A program made the position numbers and the translations under genes. Source: Rhodocyclales bacterium (GTDB taxonomy: Bacteria > Pseudomonadota > Gammaproteobacteria > Burkholderiales > Rhodocyclaceae). From it: a stretch of DNA of 64,000 nt. The stretch spans positions 43,021 to 107,020 of the forward strand of contig JACRIZ010000043.1 in assembly GCA_016235765.1 (NCBI GenBank). Reading direction: 5' to 3'. The notes below the pieces were generated by a model. That model was not told the DNA's origin and did not search any database. It worked only from the letters and a program-made list of their open reading frames with translations. This document shows positions 47,791 to 56,813 of the stretch, piece by piece; position 1 is the first letter of the stretch; each line of letters opens with the position of its first letter.

Positions 47791-50184
47791 TCAAGGAACG
47801 TAGGTCGGCAGTTCGATCACGTAGGTATCGACGGTCGAACCCTTGTACCAGTCGCTCGGGAACAGAATCCGGGTACCGCGCGGGCTGAGTATGACGTTAG
47901 GCTGCGCCCAGTAGTTCTGGTTCGACGAATTGGCGTCGTAACCAAAGCTGCGGTGATGCGCGAGACGACAGAAGCTTCCCGTGTCGACGTTGGCCAGCAG
48001 GATTTCCTGGGTGAGATAGGTCGCTGCCGGATTGGAAACATTGAGGCCATTCCCCGTCGCGCCGACTGCAACCCATCCCGGTTTCTGGAATGCCTTTCCG
48101 CTTACCAGAGTACCCGTGGGCGGATAGGGGTCGCCCTTGGCTTCGCCTATGATGGTCGAAACCGTGCCCTTGGTGAGGTTGGCGACCATGAGCGTACCGC
48201 TTCCGGACGGACCGTCGTACTGCACCCCGGCCACGAGATCGTCGCCGGCAGCATTCTTCATCATGTCGCTATGTTCCTCGCCGCTCCATGCCACCGTGCG
48301 GATGACCGTGTTGGTCGTCGCATCGAGCACCTTGCTGCTGGTGGTCCCCGCCAGATACCTCAGGGTACCCGATGGCGCCGCTTGGGGAACGAGAGCAATC
48401 AGATGCTGGGTGGGGCCGATGGTATTGGTGGAGAGCCGATAACTGAACCCCTCGAAGGTCGTATTGGCGCCCCCGGTCTTGCGGCATCCGAGTCCGATCA
48501 GATCGTTGTCGTAGCTCATGAAGAAGGGATCCTGGCCGCCACTCACCAGATCCGCCCCGGTACATACCGACTTGAGCACCCCACTGGCGATATCGGTGGC
48601 AAAGTTGTGGACCGTGTCCTTTGCTCCTGTCGAGACGTGCATGCGCGTCAGGACGTACGAATTCTGATCCACGTAGTAGATCAGGTCCGGATTCGTCCTA
48701 TCCCAGTAGAACTGTTCGACGTCGGCCGGATTGATGTCGAGCATCTTGATGAGGGCATAGGTTTTGCCATTGAGCAGCGCCCAGCCCCTGAACGGTTGGG
48801 TGACGTAGAGGAGCAGATAGGTTTCGTCAGCGTTCCAGGCGGGAATGGTCGGATATGCCGGGATGGCGACGGTGGCGCCTGGCCACTGGGTTGCCACATC
48901 GGTAATCCGGCGAATCGTCGTGCCGAAGTTCGGGTCCGTGACGGCCTGATAGAGGGCGGGCTTGGGCAGATTCGAATAGGCGACCAGACTCTTGCCGGTA
49001 TTGGCTACGCCGCTGCAAAGATCCGCCGACGGGCTGTTGGCTGTGCAGGTGATGCTGGCAGTGATATTGGCACTGCCCATCGTGCCGTTGCCGTTCGTCA
49101 CGCTGCAGGTCTGGCCCGATGGCTGCGCCAGGACCGAAACCGAATAGGGTGATCCGCTGGCAAGCGTGGTGCTGAAGGTATACGTTCCGTTGGCGGTCAC
49201 GGACAGGTTGTCGCCGCCGTTGTTTTGCGCGACGAAGCTTGTCGTTGCGGCCAGGCCGGATACCGTAGCGTTTACGTTGTAGTAAGTAGTCGTGGCGCAA
49301 TTGACGTTGACATTTGTGACATTCGACGCAGGTACGGTACCGCTGGCGTTCGAGATCACGCAGTTCTGGCCGACGGGCTGGGTCGAGACGGCGACCCCAT
49401 AGGCCGATCCGTACGACAGGGCCGTCGAGAAGGCAAAACTGCCGTTTGCCGAAACCGACGTCGTATTGCCGCCATTGTTTCGGAGCGAAACGGTCTTGCC
49501 GCTCCCCAACCCGCTCACCGTACCACCGATCGAGTAGGTCTTCGGAACGCACGACACGGCCACGCTGACATTGGCGGTGCCCACGTTGCCACTGCCGCTG
49601 GCAACCGTGCAAGTCTGGCCAAGTGGCTGTGTCAGCACCGTCACAGCGTATGCAGCTCCGCTCGTCAGCGGGGTGTTGAAATTGTAGGACGCATTGCCGG
49701 CGGCCGTCAGGTTGTCGCTCCCGTTGTTTTGCAGGACGACAGAGGTCCCTGCCACAAGCCCGGAGACGGCTATGCCTACATTGTAGGAAGAGCTGGAACC
49801 GGAACACGCTACGGATACGGTGGTGACATCGGCGTTGCCGACGGTACCGCTACCGTTGGTCACGGTGCAGGTTTGGCCGGTCGGTTGCGAAGCGACAGTC
49901 ACGGCGTAGGTTGCGCCGCTGGCGATGGGGGTACCGAACGCGAAGGTACCGTCTGCCGAAATTGTCTTGCTGTTCCCCCCGTTGTTCAGCAACCTCAGCG
50001 TGTTGCCGGAAGTCAGGCCGGTGACAGAGCCGCCGACAGCATAGGAGCTGGTGATAGCGGTACCGCTTACGGTGGTGCTCGTGCTGGTCGTTCCTTCGCT
50101 GCCGCCGCCGCCACCGCAACCGGATAGCATCGCCACAGAGGCGAACGAGGTGGCCAGAAAGACGTTCCTAAGATTTGATTTCAT
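47791..50184 (-). CDS. Lipoprotein with four tandem Ig-like repeats and a C-terminal beta-propeller domain
   Basis: 797 residues. Signal peptide with lipobox MLSGC (Cys23), then a Gly/Ser/Thr linker and four repeats of about 81 residues (47-380), each with GxVSGL, NNGG, QxxGQxC and a terminal V-x-C. Each repeat has two Cys, suggesting an internal disulfide. Residues 390-797 form a propeller domain like that of the adjacent membrane protein: IPAWNADETYLLLYVTQ, MLDINPADVEQFYWDR, QEILLANVDTGSFCRLAHHRS and SPRGTRILFPSDWYKGSTVD. It is predicted to be at the outer membrane and may bind or cleave the polymer. The ATG at 50184 follows GGGGAGCACGAATC and beats the track start at 50205. Confidence 0.8.
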   Translation of the reverse strand: MKSNLRNVFLATSFASVAMLSGCGGGGGSEGTTSTSTTVSGTAITSSYAVGGSVTGLTSGNTLRLLNNGGNSKTISADGTFAFGTPIASGATYAVTVASQPTGQTCTVTNGSGTVGNADVTTVSVACSGSSSSYNVGIAVSGLVAGTSVVLQNNGSDNLTAAGNASYNFNTPLTSGAAYAVTVLTQPLGQTCTVASGSGNVGTANVSVAVSCVPKTYSIGGTVSGLGSGKTVSLRNNGGNTTSVSANGSFAFSTALSYGSAYGVAVSTQPVGQNCVISNASGTVPASNVTNVNVNCATTTYYNVNATVSGLAATTSFVAQNNGGDNLSVTANGTYTFSTTLASGSPYSVSVLAQPSGQTCSVTNGNGTMGSANITASITCTANSPSADLCSGVANTGKSLVAYSNLPKPALYQAVTDPNFGTTIRRITDVATQWPGATVAIPAYPTIPAWNADETYLLLYVTQPFRGWALLNGKTYALIKMLDINPADVEQFYWDRTNPDLIYYVDQNSYVLTRMHVSTGAKDTVHNFATDIASGVLKSVCTGADLVSGGQDPFFMSYDNDLIGLGCRKTGGANTTFEGFSYRLSTNTIGPTQHLIALVPQAAPSGTLRYLAGTTSSKVLDATTNTVIRTVAWSGEEHSDMMKNAAGDDLVAGVQYDGPSGSGTLMVANLTKGTVSTIIGEAKGDPYPPTGTLVSGKAFQKPGWVAVGATGNGLNVSNPAATYLTQEILLANVDTGSFCRLAHHRSFGYDANSSNQNYWAQPNVILSPRGTRILFPSDWYKGSTVDTYVIELPTYVP
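49045..50046 (-). repeat. Four tandem coding repeats (about 243 bp each)
   Basis: The lipoprotein gene contains four diverged in-frame copies encoding residues 47-127, 133-212, 216-296 and 300-380. The shared pattern is G-x-V-S-G-L, Q/L-N-N-G-G, TYxF-x-T-x-L-x-S-G, QPxGQTC and GT(V/M)xxAN(V/I). Similar repeats occur in many betaproteobacterial secreted proteins. Confidence 0.85.
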
Positions 50185-50398
50185 GATTCGTGCTCCCCGA
50201 GTCATACACCGACTTGTCAGCAGAGAAAAGTCCTTGATGACTCATTATGATAGTGCGTCCGCTTGCCACCGCTACGTCGTTTAACCACGACATGCTTGTC
50301 AGTTTAGATCGATTCTCGATGACTGTCGTCTCAATGGCATTCCTGCGTCATCTTGCTGTCGTGGAACTGTGGTACCAGACCGTCCGACGTTCGGCAGG
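50185..50398. other. Intergenic region upstream of the lipoprotein gene, no gene seen
   Basis: A 214-nt gap between the 3' end of the YdcF-like gene and the lipoprotein start, both on the minus strand. It should hold the lipoprotein promoter. AT-rich TATCATAAT on the minus strand is a possible -10 region, but no matching -35 hexamer was found. No coding frame or RNA gene is supported. Confidence 0.5.
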
Positions 50399-51169
50399 CT
50401 ACCGCGCCCATCCGCGCAGTCGATAGTATTCGCGCCCCACCACTTCGTGAATGACCGCCGACCAAACGTCGGGTGCACCGTTGTCGGGAAACCAGATGCG
50501 CCAGGTTGGATCTTCCACCTGGCGATAGTCGCATGGCCAAGGAATGGCCTGAAGATCCAGTTGCGACGCGACGGCAAGTGCTCTGGGCATGTGAATTGCG
50601 CTTGTGACGATCCAGATGGTCGCTTGACTGGCGCCGATTGCATCGCGCGCGTGCAGCAGATCCTGATAAGTATTGTCGGAATTCGGTACCGCGATGATCG
50701 AGTCGGCCGGTATGCCGGCATCCATCGCAATTCCGCGCATGAGTGCGGCCAGCGACTGATTTGGTGTCTCGGCCGGGCCGCCCGTTACAACCAGTGTTCC
50801 GCCGACCATTTTCGAGAGTTTCACTCCGGCATTGAGTCTTTCCCATCCGGCGGCATCAAGTTTCGGGTGCGGTTGTCCGTTGCGCGCGCGCATCTGGCCA
50901 CTGCCAAGCACGACGATGAAGCGATCGTGACCGCGGGTGCTCTGTTCCGGGCGCAATTCGGAAACCGGCCCTTCCAGGTAGGAGACGGCTAGATTTGCCA
51001 GCCCCGGCGTCGAGAATGTCCAGACCCAAACCACCGCGACGAGCAGCGGGCCGGATAGCCGATGGATGCGCAGAGCGGCCGTTGACCGTAGTGAAAGTAC
51101 GGCAAGTACCGTGACCAAGGCCACGAGCAGCACAGGAGTTGGAAGCAGGAGATCGAGAAGATCGGCCAT
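50399..51169 (-). CDS. YdcF/SanA/ElyC-family (DUF218) membrane protein
   Basis: 256 residues. Two N-terminal membrane helices (about 8-55), then the DUF218 domain: DRFIVVLGSGQMRARNG, GGTLVVTGGPAETPNQSLA, NTYQDLLHARDAIG and IWIVTSAIHMPRALAVASQL. ElyC relatives act in cell-envelope polysaccharide and undecaprenyl-phosphate metabolism; the biochemical role is unresolved. Last gene of the GNAT/flippase/GT2 minus-strand unit, 84 nt after the GT2 stop. Confidence 0.85.
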   Translation of the reverse strand: MADLLDLLLPTPVLLVALVTVLAVLSLRSTAALRIHRLSGPLLVAVVWVWTFSTPGLANLAVSYLEGPVSELRPEQSTRGHDRFIVVLGSGQMRARNGQPHPKLDAAGWERLNAGVKLSKMVGGTLVVTGGPAETPNQSLAALMRGIAMDAGIPADSIIAVPNSDNTYQDLLHARDAIGASQATIWIVTSAIHMPRALAVASQLDLQAIPWPCDYRQVEDPTWRIWFPDNGAPDVWSAVIHEVVGREYYRLRGWAR

Positions 51170-51253
51170 GGCCTGGCTACGAATCGGCGCGACGCAATCG
51201 AGCGCCGCGCGAGGCGCCGATCCTGGCTGGCATGCGTTGCACGCGAACCGCGC

Positions 51254-52327
51254 TCAAGGCGAGAGCTTCCTGTGCCGCCGATACTTGTCCAGGAGGCCGC
51301 GCGACAGCAGGAGTTTGGCGATTGTCTTCAGGCTCCGGAGGCGCAGGGCGCCATGCCCGATGCTGCTTAGCAAATACTTGACGGCAGTCGGCTTGTCTCG
51401 CTCGAGGGCCGCTTCTGCGGCATTCAAGTAGCATGCTCCGATGCGCCTGTGAAAACGGAACCGGTGGCGGAGATAGAGTTCTGGGTCACTTGCCCGCACC
51501 TTTTCCAGGGTGGCAATGACATCGAGGGATATCTGCTCGCTGTTCTTTGACGAACTGAGCTGGGTATCGGAATATCGATACTTGAGCAAGGGAGTGTCGA
51601 TATAGGCAGCCGGCCCGTGGCGGCAGACGCGAATGAACCAATCGTAGTCCGTCCCGTTGGGGATGCGCTCGTCGAATTCCCCGACTGTGTCGATTACGGT
51701 GCGTCTGACCATGACGGTCGGCGGATGGATGAAATTGCCCCAAATGATTTGCTCGTAGATCGTCCCGAACAATACATTTACCTGCCCTGTGCCGCTGGTT
51801 TTGCCGTCGACGAAACTCAACGGTTTCCTCGACGCATAGAAGGCGGCCAAGCCTCCGGGGGTCCTGGCGACGCTGCGATAGTAGGTCGCAATATGGGAGG
51901 TTTCAACGACCCGGTCTGCGACGAATGCAGAGAAGTCCGACGAGCACAGGATGAGTTCCGGGATTTGGGCAAAGCACTCCACTTGAAGGGCCAGTCGCCC
52001 CGGCAGGCAAATGTCGTCGGCATCCAGAAGGGCGATCAAATCGCCTTTCGCAACTTTGAGTCCAAGATTGCGAGCCGATGCCAAGCCGCCATTCGACTTG
52101 CGCCTGTATACAATCTTGTCGCGGTATCCTTGGAGTACTGCAGCGGTCGAATCCGTCGAACCGTCGTCGATGACGACTATCTCGACATTCGGATAGGACT
52201 GAGCCAATACGCTGTCGATGGTCTCTGAAACGAATGCCGCCGCGTTGTAGCAAGGAATGACGACGCTGACCAACGGTGGTACCGTGGGCTGGCCGGAGAT
52301 GGCAGTATGCGTTTGGGGTGGGATCAT
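51254..52327 (-). CDS. Glycosyltransferase family 2
   Basis: 357 residues, soluble GT-A. VSVVIPCYNAAAFVSETIDSVL, VVIDDGSTDSTAAVLQGY, NGGLASARNLGL and LIALLDADDICLPGRL (DxD) are intact; NGTDYDWFIRVCRHG is the acceptor-side ED-like motif. The C-terminal 100 residues are helical. It starts three bases after the flippase stop, so it belongs to the same transcript. Confidence 0.92.
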   Translation of the reverse strand: MIPPQTHTAISGQPTVPPLVSVVIPCYNAAAFVSETIDSVLAQSYPNVEIVVIDDGSTDSTAAVLQGYRDKIVYRRKSNGGLASARNLGLKVAKGDLIALLDADDICLPGRLALQVECFAQIPELILCSSDFSAFVADRVVETSHIATYYRSVARTPGGLAAFYASRKPLSFVDGKTSGTGQVNVLFGTIYEQIIWGNFIHPPTVMVRRTVIDTVGEFDERIPNGTDYDWFIRVCRHGPAAYIDTPLLKYRYSDTQLSSSKNSEQISLDVIATLEKVRASDPELYLRHRFRFHRRIGACYLNAAEAALERDKPTAVKYLLSSIGHGALRLRSLKTIAKLLLSRGLLDKYRRHRKLSP

Positions 52328-52330
52328 CGA

Positions 52331-53803
52331 TTACGCCCTTTGCGTCAGCCGCCCGACCAGCACGCGGACGATACTGCGAGACTGCTGATCGAATAACAGA
52401 ACCAGTACCGAGTAGGTCAGGGTGCCGCCCAGCACTTGTGCAACCAGGCTTGCCCATCGGTTGCTCAGTGATATTGAATCGACAATCGCAAACATGACCA
52501 GTGACAGGAGCGCAAATTTCGCCGCGCTGACTAACGGAACGGAGTAGGGCAGCACCTTGCGGCCGGCATGCCAGGCCCCAAGAGCCAGCGCAACGTAGGC
52601 CAGCAGCGTCGCGAGAGCCGCGCCGACAATGCCGAGGCCGGGAATCAATCCGATGTTCAATGCAACATTCAAGACTGCACAGGATGCCATCAACGCAGCC
52701 ATGATCAGGGTGCGCTTGTGGATGTAGAGCCCGGCCGCGAGAATGCTGATGGCACCTTCCACAGCCATTCCGCCTACGACATAAGGAATTATCGTGGCAC
52801 CTTCGGCATACTTGTCGGACGCCAGGATGACTAGCACTTCCCCGCCTATCGCGGAGACGCCGGCCACCAGCGGAAACGCAACCAACAGATAGTAATGCAG
52901 GGTCTGACGGACGAAACGTCCAGTTTCGTCGGGACCTTTGTCCTCCCAGCAGCGAACGACCATGGGCATCGCTGCCTGGCCCAAGGCGGCGAGAAACACA
53001 ACCTGAACATATTGGCAGAAGTTGTATCCGGCCGAGTAGACGCCCAACGATTCGCTCCCCAGCATGGCCTCGATCACATAGCGATCACCAATGTTCAGCA
53101 CGATTCCGGACAACTCGAAAGCGATCATCGGAATGCCAAAGGCGAGCATGCGTCGGAACAGTTCCGGGGAGTATTCGCGCGGCGAGAATCGCCGCGTGCG
53201 GCTCATCGCCGCCAGCAGTACCCCTGTTGCGATGGCTTCGGCGATGACGGTCGCCCAGAAATATCCATAGAGGTCGCGCGCAACGCCGAACAGCGTGACC
53301 AGGACCAGGGCCAGGGAGCCATAGCGCTTGGCGACGTTGTAGATGTTCAGGGTTCCGCTTCGCTCCTCGGCGCGCAGGAAATTTACCAGACTGCTGTCGA
53401 TGGTCCGGATGAACAGCAGTATTGCGGTTATCAGGAAGAGACCCGCAACCCGTGGGTCGTTCCACCAGGCGGTCGGTATCGACTGACTCACGACGGCCCA
53501 TGCGACCGTCGTTGCCAGCCCGACAGCCATCATGCCGAACAGGGTGGTCGACAGGTACTGTGAAACGCTCGCATCTCGATGTCCGGATCGCACTTCGCCG
53601 TAGAAACGAACGATGGAGTGTTGAACGCCGAGTTTGGATATCGCCAGCAGTAGACCGAGCGTTGCAGAGATCAGGTTGAGTACGCCGTACTCGCCGACGG
53701 AAAAGATTCGGGTGAAGATGGGAAAGGAAATGAAGCCCGAAATCGTAACCAGCAGGTTCCCGACGGAGTAGTTGGAGACGTGACGCGCTAGCCGCCTAAG
53801 CAC
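52331..53803 (-). CDS. Lipid-linked repeat-unit flippase (Wzx, MATE/MOP superfamily)
   Basis: 490 residues, about 14 transmembrane helices. YSVGNLLVTISGFISFPIFTRIFS is the typical N-terminus; VGEYGVLNLISATLGLLLAIS and the YSAGYNFCQYVQVVFLAALG segment fit the PST family. It should flip undecaprenyl-linked repeat units to the periplasm for the polymerase. The start is GTG, overlapping the GNAT gene by 8 nt. Confidence 0.9.
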   Translation of the reverse strand: MLRRLARHVSNYSVGNLLVTISGFISFPIFTRIFSVGEYGVLNLISATLGLLLAISKLGVQHSIVRFYGEVRSGHRDASVSQYLSTTLFGMMAVGLATTVAWAVVSQSIPTAWWNDPRVAGLFLITAILLFIRTIDSSLVNFLRAEERSGTLNIYNVAKRYGSLALVLVTLFGVARDLYGYFWATVIAEAIATGVLLAAMSRTRRFSPREYSPELFRRMLAFGIPMIAFELSGIVLNIGDRYVIEAMLGSESLGVYSAGYNFCQYVQVVFLAALGQAAMPMVVRCWEDKGPDETGRFVRQTLHYYLLVAFPLVAGVSAIGGEVLVILASDKYAEGATIIPYVVGGMAVEGAISILAAGLYIHKRTLIMAALMASCAVLNVALNIGLIPGLGIVGAALATLLAYVALALGAWHAGRKVLPYSVPLVSAAKFALLSLVMFAIVDSISLSNRWASLVAQVLGGTLTYSVLVLLFDQQSRSIVRVLVGRLTQRA

Positions 53804-54965
53804 CGTGCTGCTTCCCTGCGTTGCTGCCGTGAGCGTTCCGATTGCGGGCCAGAGCGGGAAATATCCGCTTCAAGTGGCCTTTCAGTCTCGAGATGCCTTT
53901 GGTCTGGAGGAGATGGAGCGTCGTTTGCGCGCCGGGACGAAAGGCCGTGAAGGCGTGCGTCTCGCGGCGCGATTTTCCCCATTGCGTCTTGTAGCCATGG
54001 TCACCGCGAAGGAAGTCGTAAACGTCGTTGCCCTCCCCAATCGCGTGCTCCAGGGAGTATCCGATCAAGACCAAGCCCGGGCGAAGCCGCTCATAGTCCG
54101 GATCGAATCCGGCCTGAAAGTAGAAGATCTGGTTGCGAAAGCGGTAACAGTAAAGGACCGCAATGCGCTTGCCGTCTGCCTCGAGACAGTAAAGCCGGAT
54201 CCGGTCGTGACGGGCGATGGCGTGAACCACGTCGCGATGGAAGGCGATGTATTCGGGTGTCGAGAACGAGTGGCCTTCCGGATTTCCTTGCCAACGCTTG
54301 TGGTGCAGTTCGATGAGACTGCCGAGGACATCGTCGACCTGGTTCTCCTCGGTCACGACATAGAATCGACCCTGGTGCTGGGTTTCGATCTTCCGGCGTG
54401 TGCGCCGAATGGTGTTTCTTCGATCACCATTGAGGCTCGCCAGATAGTCATCCCAGGTTCGGGGCAGCGCCGCGAGTGCAATCGTCGCGGAAAGCTCTGA
54501 AGTGTGGAAATAGCCGCATGCCCGGAATTGGCGATCGAGTTCAGCGTAGAAGTCTGAACTCTGGTCGAGATCACTGAGGCACAGGATCGACCAATTCGGA
54601 AGCTGGTGGATGACAAAGGTCACCAAGACGGGGATGGTCAGGTTTGCCGACGCTGGATCAAGGATCGGGCCGAGATAATCCGGCGATGTGTCGCCACCCG
54701 TACCAATGAATCTGGCGGTGGTGGTTGGCCAAATTCGCAGGACTCTGGTTTGCTGCAGATAGATGGGCAATATGGCTTTGAGGCGGTCGTCGTCCCAAAC
54801 GGTGACGATGCAGAGACTATGGTGCTTCCCATAGTGTTGCCACCAATGGTGGTTCCACTCCCAAGTCATGAATATGCTTGCTGCGTCCGCCGTCTCGAGT
54901 AGTTCATTCCAGTCGGTCGCGATTGCAAGGAACTGCTCGGCGGAATCAATTACGCGAACTTCCAT
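53796..54965 (-). CDS. GNAT-family acyltransferase (BcsL/CelD type, PF13480)
   Basis: 389 residues. Two tandem GNAT-like halves: an N-terminal WNELLETADAASIFMTWEWN region and the PF13480 acetyltransferase domain around DDYLASLNGDRRNTIRRTRRK and LYCLEADGKRIAVLYCYRF to DFLRGDHGYKTQWG. Relatives are encoded in many EPS and cellulose loci and are thought to acylate sugars or precursors. The acceptor here is unknown. First gene of the minus-strand EPS unit. Confidence 0.82.
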   Translation of the reverse strand: MEVRVIDSAEQFLAIATDWNELLETADAASIFMTWEWNHHWWQHYGKHHSLCIVTVWDDDRLKAILPIYLQQTRVLRIWPTTTARFIGTGGDTSPDYLGPILDPASANLTIPVLVTFVIHQLPNWSILCLSDLDQSSDFYAELDRQFRACGYFHTSELSATIALAALPRTWDDYLASLNGDRRNTIRRTRRKIETQHQGRFYVVTEENQVDDVLGSLIELHHKRWQGNPEGHSFSTPEYIAFHRDVVHAIARHDRIRLYCLEADGKRIAVLYCYRFRNQIFYFQAGFDPDYERLRPGLVLIGYSLEHAIGEGNDVYDFLRGDHGYKTQWGKSRRETHAFTAFRPGAQTTLHLLQTKGISRLKGHLKRIFPALARNRNAHGSNAGKQHGA

Positions 54966-55523
54966 ATCTTCAACAGTATCGGATGGCAGCTCGACAGCCG
55001 ACGACGCGGCGGCACATGCCCATCGGCAAAGCCACCACAGGTGGTGTCGCTGGGGCCGCTGCGGCAGGGCAGTAGTTGTCGTACATCGTGATTCAGCGTT
55101 TGCCGGTTGAGAAATCGCAGCGGGCGGCGATTTCGCGTGGTTGGGAATGGGCGATCTCGACGGCGTCGAAGCAGGATTCTATTCGTTTTGCCGCGGCGGT
55201 TGGTTGCGCAGTTCATGAAGACACTATGGAAATCAGCGTTTCTTCATTCCCACTACAATCTTCATGGAATCTTGCGTGCCGGTGGCGAGGAACGCGGAAG
55301 GCTTTCCCGCCTCCAGGCTGGCAATAAGCGAGCGCGTTGGTACATTCGGACTAATAAATCGATCCATCGAATCGAAGCGTATAACATAGGCGCCGGGACG
55401 AGGGCCATCCTTCTTGACGTCGCGGCTTGCGTCGATGCCTTGATCATGATTCGTGCTTCGTTCCATGACGAACGAAACGGCTAGAATGCTGCCAATCTTT
55501 TACAACTATTGCAGGGAGTCGCA
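54966..55523. other. 558-nt region between the GNAT gene and tviB, no convincing gene
   Basis: This divergent region is longer than its neighbours. It has short ORFs on both strands (plus 55107-55484, 125 codons; minus 55233-55466, 77 codons) that are mutual shadows, lack ribosome-binding sites and match no family known to me. The minus frame ends SLEAGKPSAFLATGTQDSMK, which reads somewhat like a protein, so a small or remnant gene cannot be excluded. The right end carries the tviB promoter region. Confidence 0.5.
55457..55487 (+). promoter_or_regulatory. Inverted repeat and -10 element upstream of tviB
   Basis: TTCGTTC (55457-55463) and GAACGAA (55470-55476) form a perfect 7-bp inverted repeat with 6-nt spacer, directly upstream of TAGAAT (55482-55487). 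The repeat covers the place of a -35 element, which is itself poor. This suggests an activator or repressor site at the tviB promoter, about 37 nt before the start codon. Confidence 0.45.
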
Positions 55524-56810
55524 ATGTCTCGCGTCGTCGCCGTCTGTGGTTTGGGGTACGTAGGTCTGCCGCTTGCCGTCGAATTCGGCAAAAAGCATGA
55601 AACGATTGGCTTTGATCTCTCGGAAACGAAGATTGCCAATTACAAGAAGTTCATCGATCCAACCGGTGAAGTCAGTACCGAGGACCTGAAGGCCGCGCGC
55701 CACTTGTCGGTATCCACAGACCCCACAACGCTGGCAAAGGCGGACGTGATCATCATCGCCGTGCCGACCCCGGTTGATGAGGCGCATATCCCCGATTTCT
55801 CGCCGCTGGTCGGTTCCTCGACCACCGTCGGCAAGTACATGAAGAAGGGTGCGATCGTCGTCTATGAATCGACGGTTTATCCCGGCGCCACGGAAGAAGT
55901 CTGCATTCCCTTGCTGGAAAAGCACTCCGGCATGAAGTGGAAGAAGGATTTCCACGTCGGCTATTCGCCGGAGCGGGTCAACCCGGGCGACAAGGAGCGG
56001 ACGATCACCAGGATCGTCAAGGTCGTCTCGGGCGACGATGCGGCGACCCTCGATACGGTGGCGGAAGTCTATGGTTCCGTGATCACCGCGGGCGTCCATC
56101 GCGCCAGTTCGATCAAGGTCGCCGAAGCGGCCAAGGTCATCGAGAATACGCAGCGCGACCTGAACATCGCCTTGATGAACGAGTTGTCGATCATCTTCGG
56201 CCGCATCGGCATCGATACCCTGGAGGTGTTGCAGGCGGCCGGCACCAAGTGGAACTTCCTGCCGTTCCGTCCGGGTCTGGTTGGCGGCCACTGCATCGGC
56301 GTCGATCCCTACTACCTGACGCACAAGGCCGAGATGCTCGGCTACCATCCGGAAGTGATCCTTGCCGGCCGGCGCATCAACGACGGCATGGCGGCCTACA
56401 TCGCTCAGCAGACCATCAAGGGCCTGATCCGGAGCGGCAGCGCCGTCAAGGGCGCCAGGGTCGCGGTGCTCGGCCTGACCTTCAAGGAGAACTGTCCCGA
56501 CCTGCGCAACTCGAAGGTGGCGGATCTGGTTCGGGAACTCCAGGACTATGGCTGCGATGTCTCGGTGCACGACCCCATCGCGGAGGCTCCGGAGGCCAAG
56601 CATGAGTACGGCATCACGCTGTGCTCCTGGAACGACATGCCGAAGAATGCGGATGCGATCGTTGCGGCGGTTGCGCACCGCGAGTACCTGGGCATGCCGC
56701 TGTCGGACGTTCTTGGTCGCCTGAAGTCGGGTGGCCTTTTCGTCGATGTGAAGTCCGCCTACGATCAGGCTGCCATTGGCAAGGCCGGCTACGTGCTCTG
56801 GCGGCCCTGA
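55524..56810 (+). CDS. tviB: UDP-N-acetyl-hexosamine 6-dehydrogenase (TviB/WbpO family)
   Basis: 428 residues. It oxidises C6 of UDP-GlcNAc or UDP-GalNAc to the uronic acid with two NAD. The NAD motif VAVCGLGYVGLPLAVEFG is at residue 5. YESTVYPGATEE and GYSPERVNPGD follow, then the substrate Lys region SIKVAEAAKVIENTQRDLNI and the catalytic Cys in FRPGLVGGHCIGVDPYYLTHKA (about 257). The C-terminal domain has LGLTFKENCPDLRNSKV. GGGAG precedes the ATG at 55524. With tviC it makes an amino-uronic acid donor for the EPS. Confidence 0.94.
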   Translation: MSRVVAVCGLGYVGLPLAVEFGKKHETIGFDLSETKIANYKKFIDPTGEVSTEDLKAARHLSVSTDPTTLAKADVIIIAVPTPVDEAHIPDFSPLVGSSTTVGKYMKKGAIVVYESTVYPGATEEVCIPLLEKHSGMKWKKDFHVGYSPERVNPGDKERTITRIVKVVSGDDAATLDTVAEVYGSVITAGVHRASSIKVAEAAKVIENTQRDLNIALMNELSIIFGRIGIDTLEVLQAAGTKWNFLPFRPGLVGGHCIGVDPYYLTHKAEMLGYHPEVILAGRRINDGMAAYIAQQTIKGLIRSGSAVKGARVAVLGLTFKENCPDLRNSKVADLVRELQDYGCDVSVHDPIAEAPEAKHEYGITLCSWNDMPKNADAIVAAVAHREYLGMPLSDVLGRLKSGGLFVDVKSAYDQAAIGKAGYVLWRP

Positions 56811-56813
56811 GCA

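Noticed and set aside
47953-49152. 399-codon plus-strand ORF opposite the lipoprotein gene
   Set aside because: The minus-strand lipoprotein has lipobox, repeats and a homologous neighbour; the plus frame is low-complexity Gly/Arg/Val.
49045-50046. Repeat block considered as a CRISPR array or satellite
   Set aside because: The units are about 243 bp, diverged and in frame within a lipoprotein gene; they are protein-domain repeats.
50330-50366. Sigma54-like TGGCA...TTGC upstream of the lipoprotein
   Set aside because: The spacing between the GG and GC elements is far longer than the required 10 nt, and the element points away from the lipoprotein gene.
55107-55484. 125-codon plus-strand ORF before tviB
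   Set aside because: No ribosome-binding site, Arg-rich start and no family; it overlaps the promoter region of tviB.
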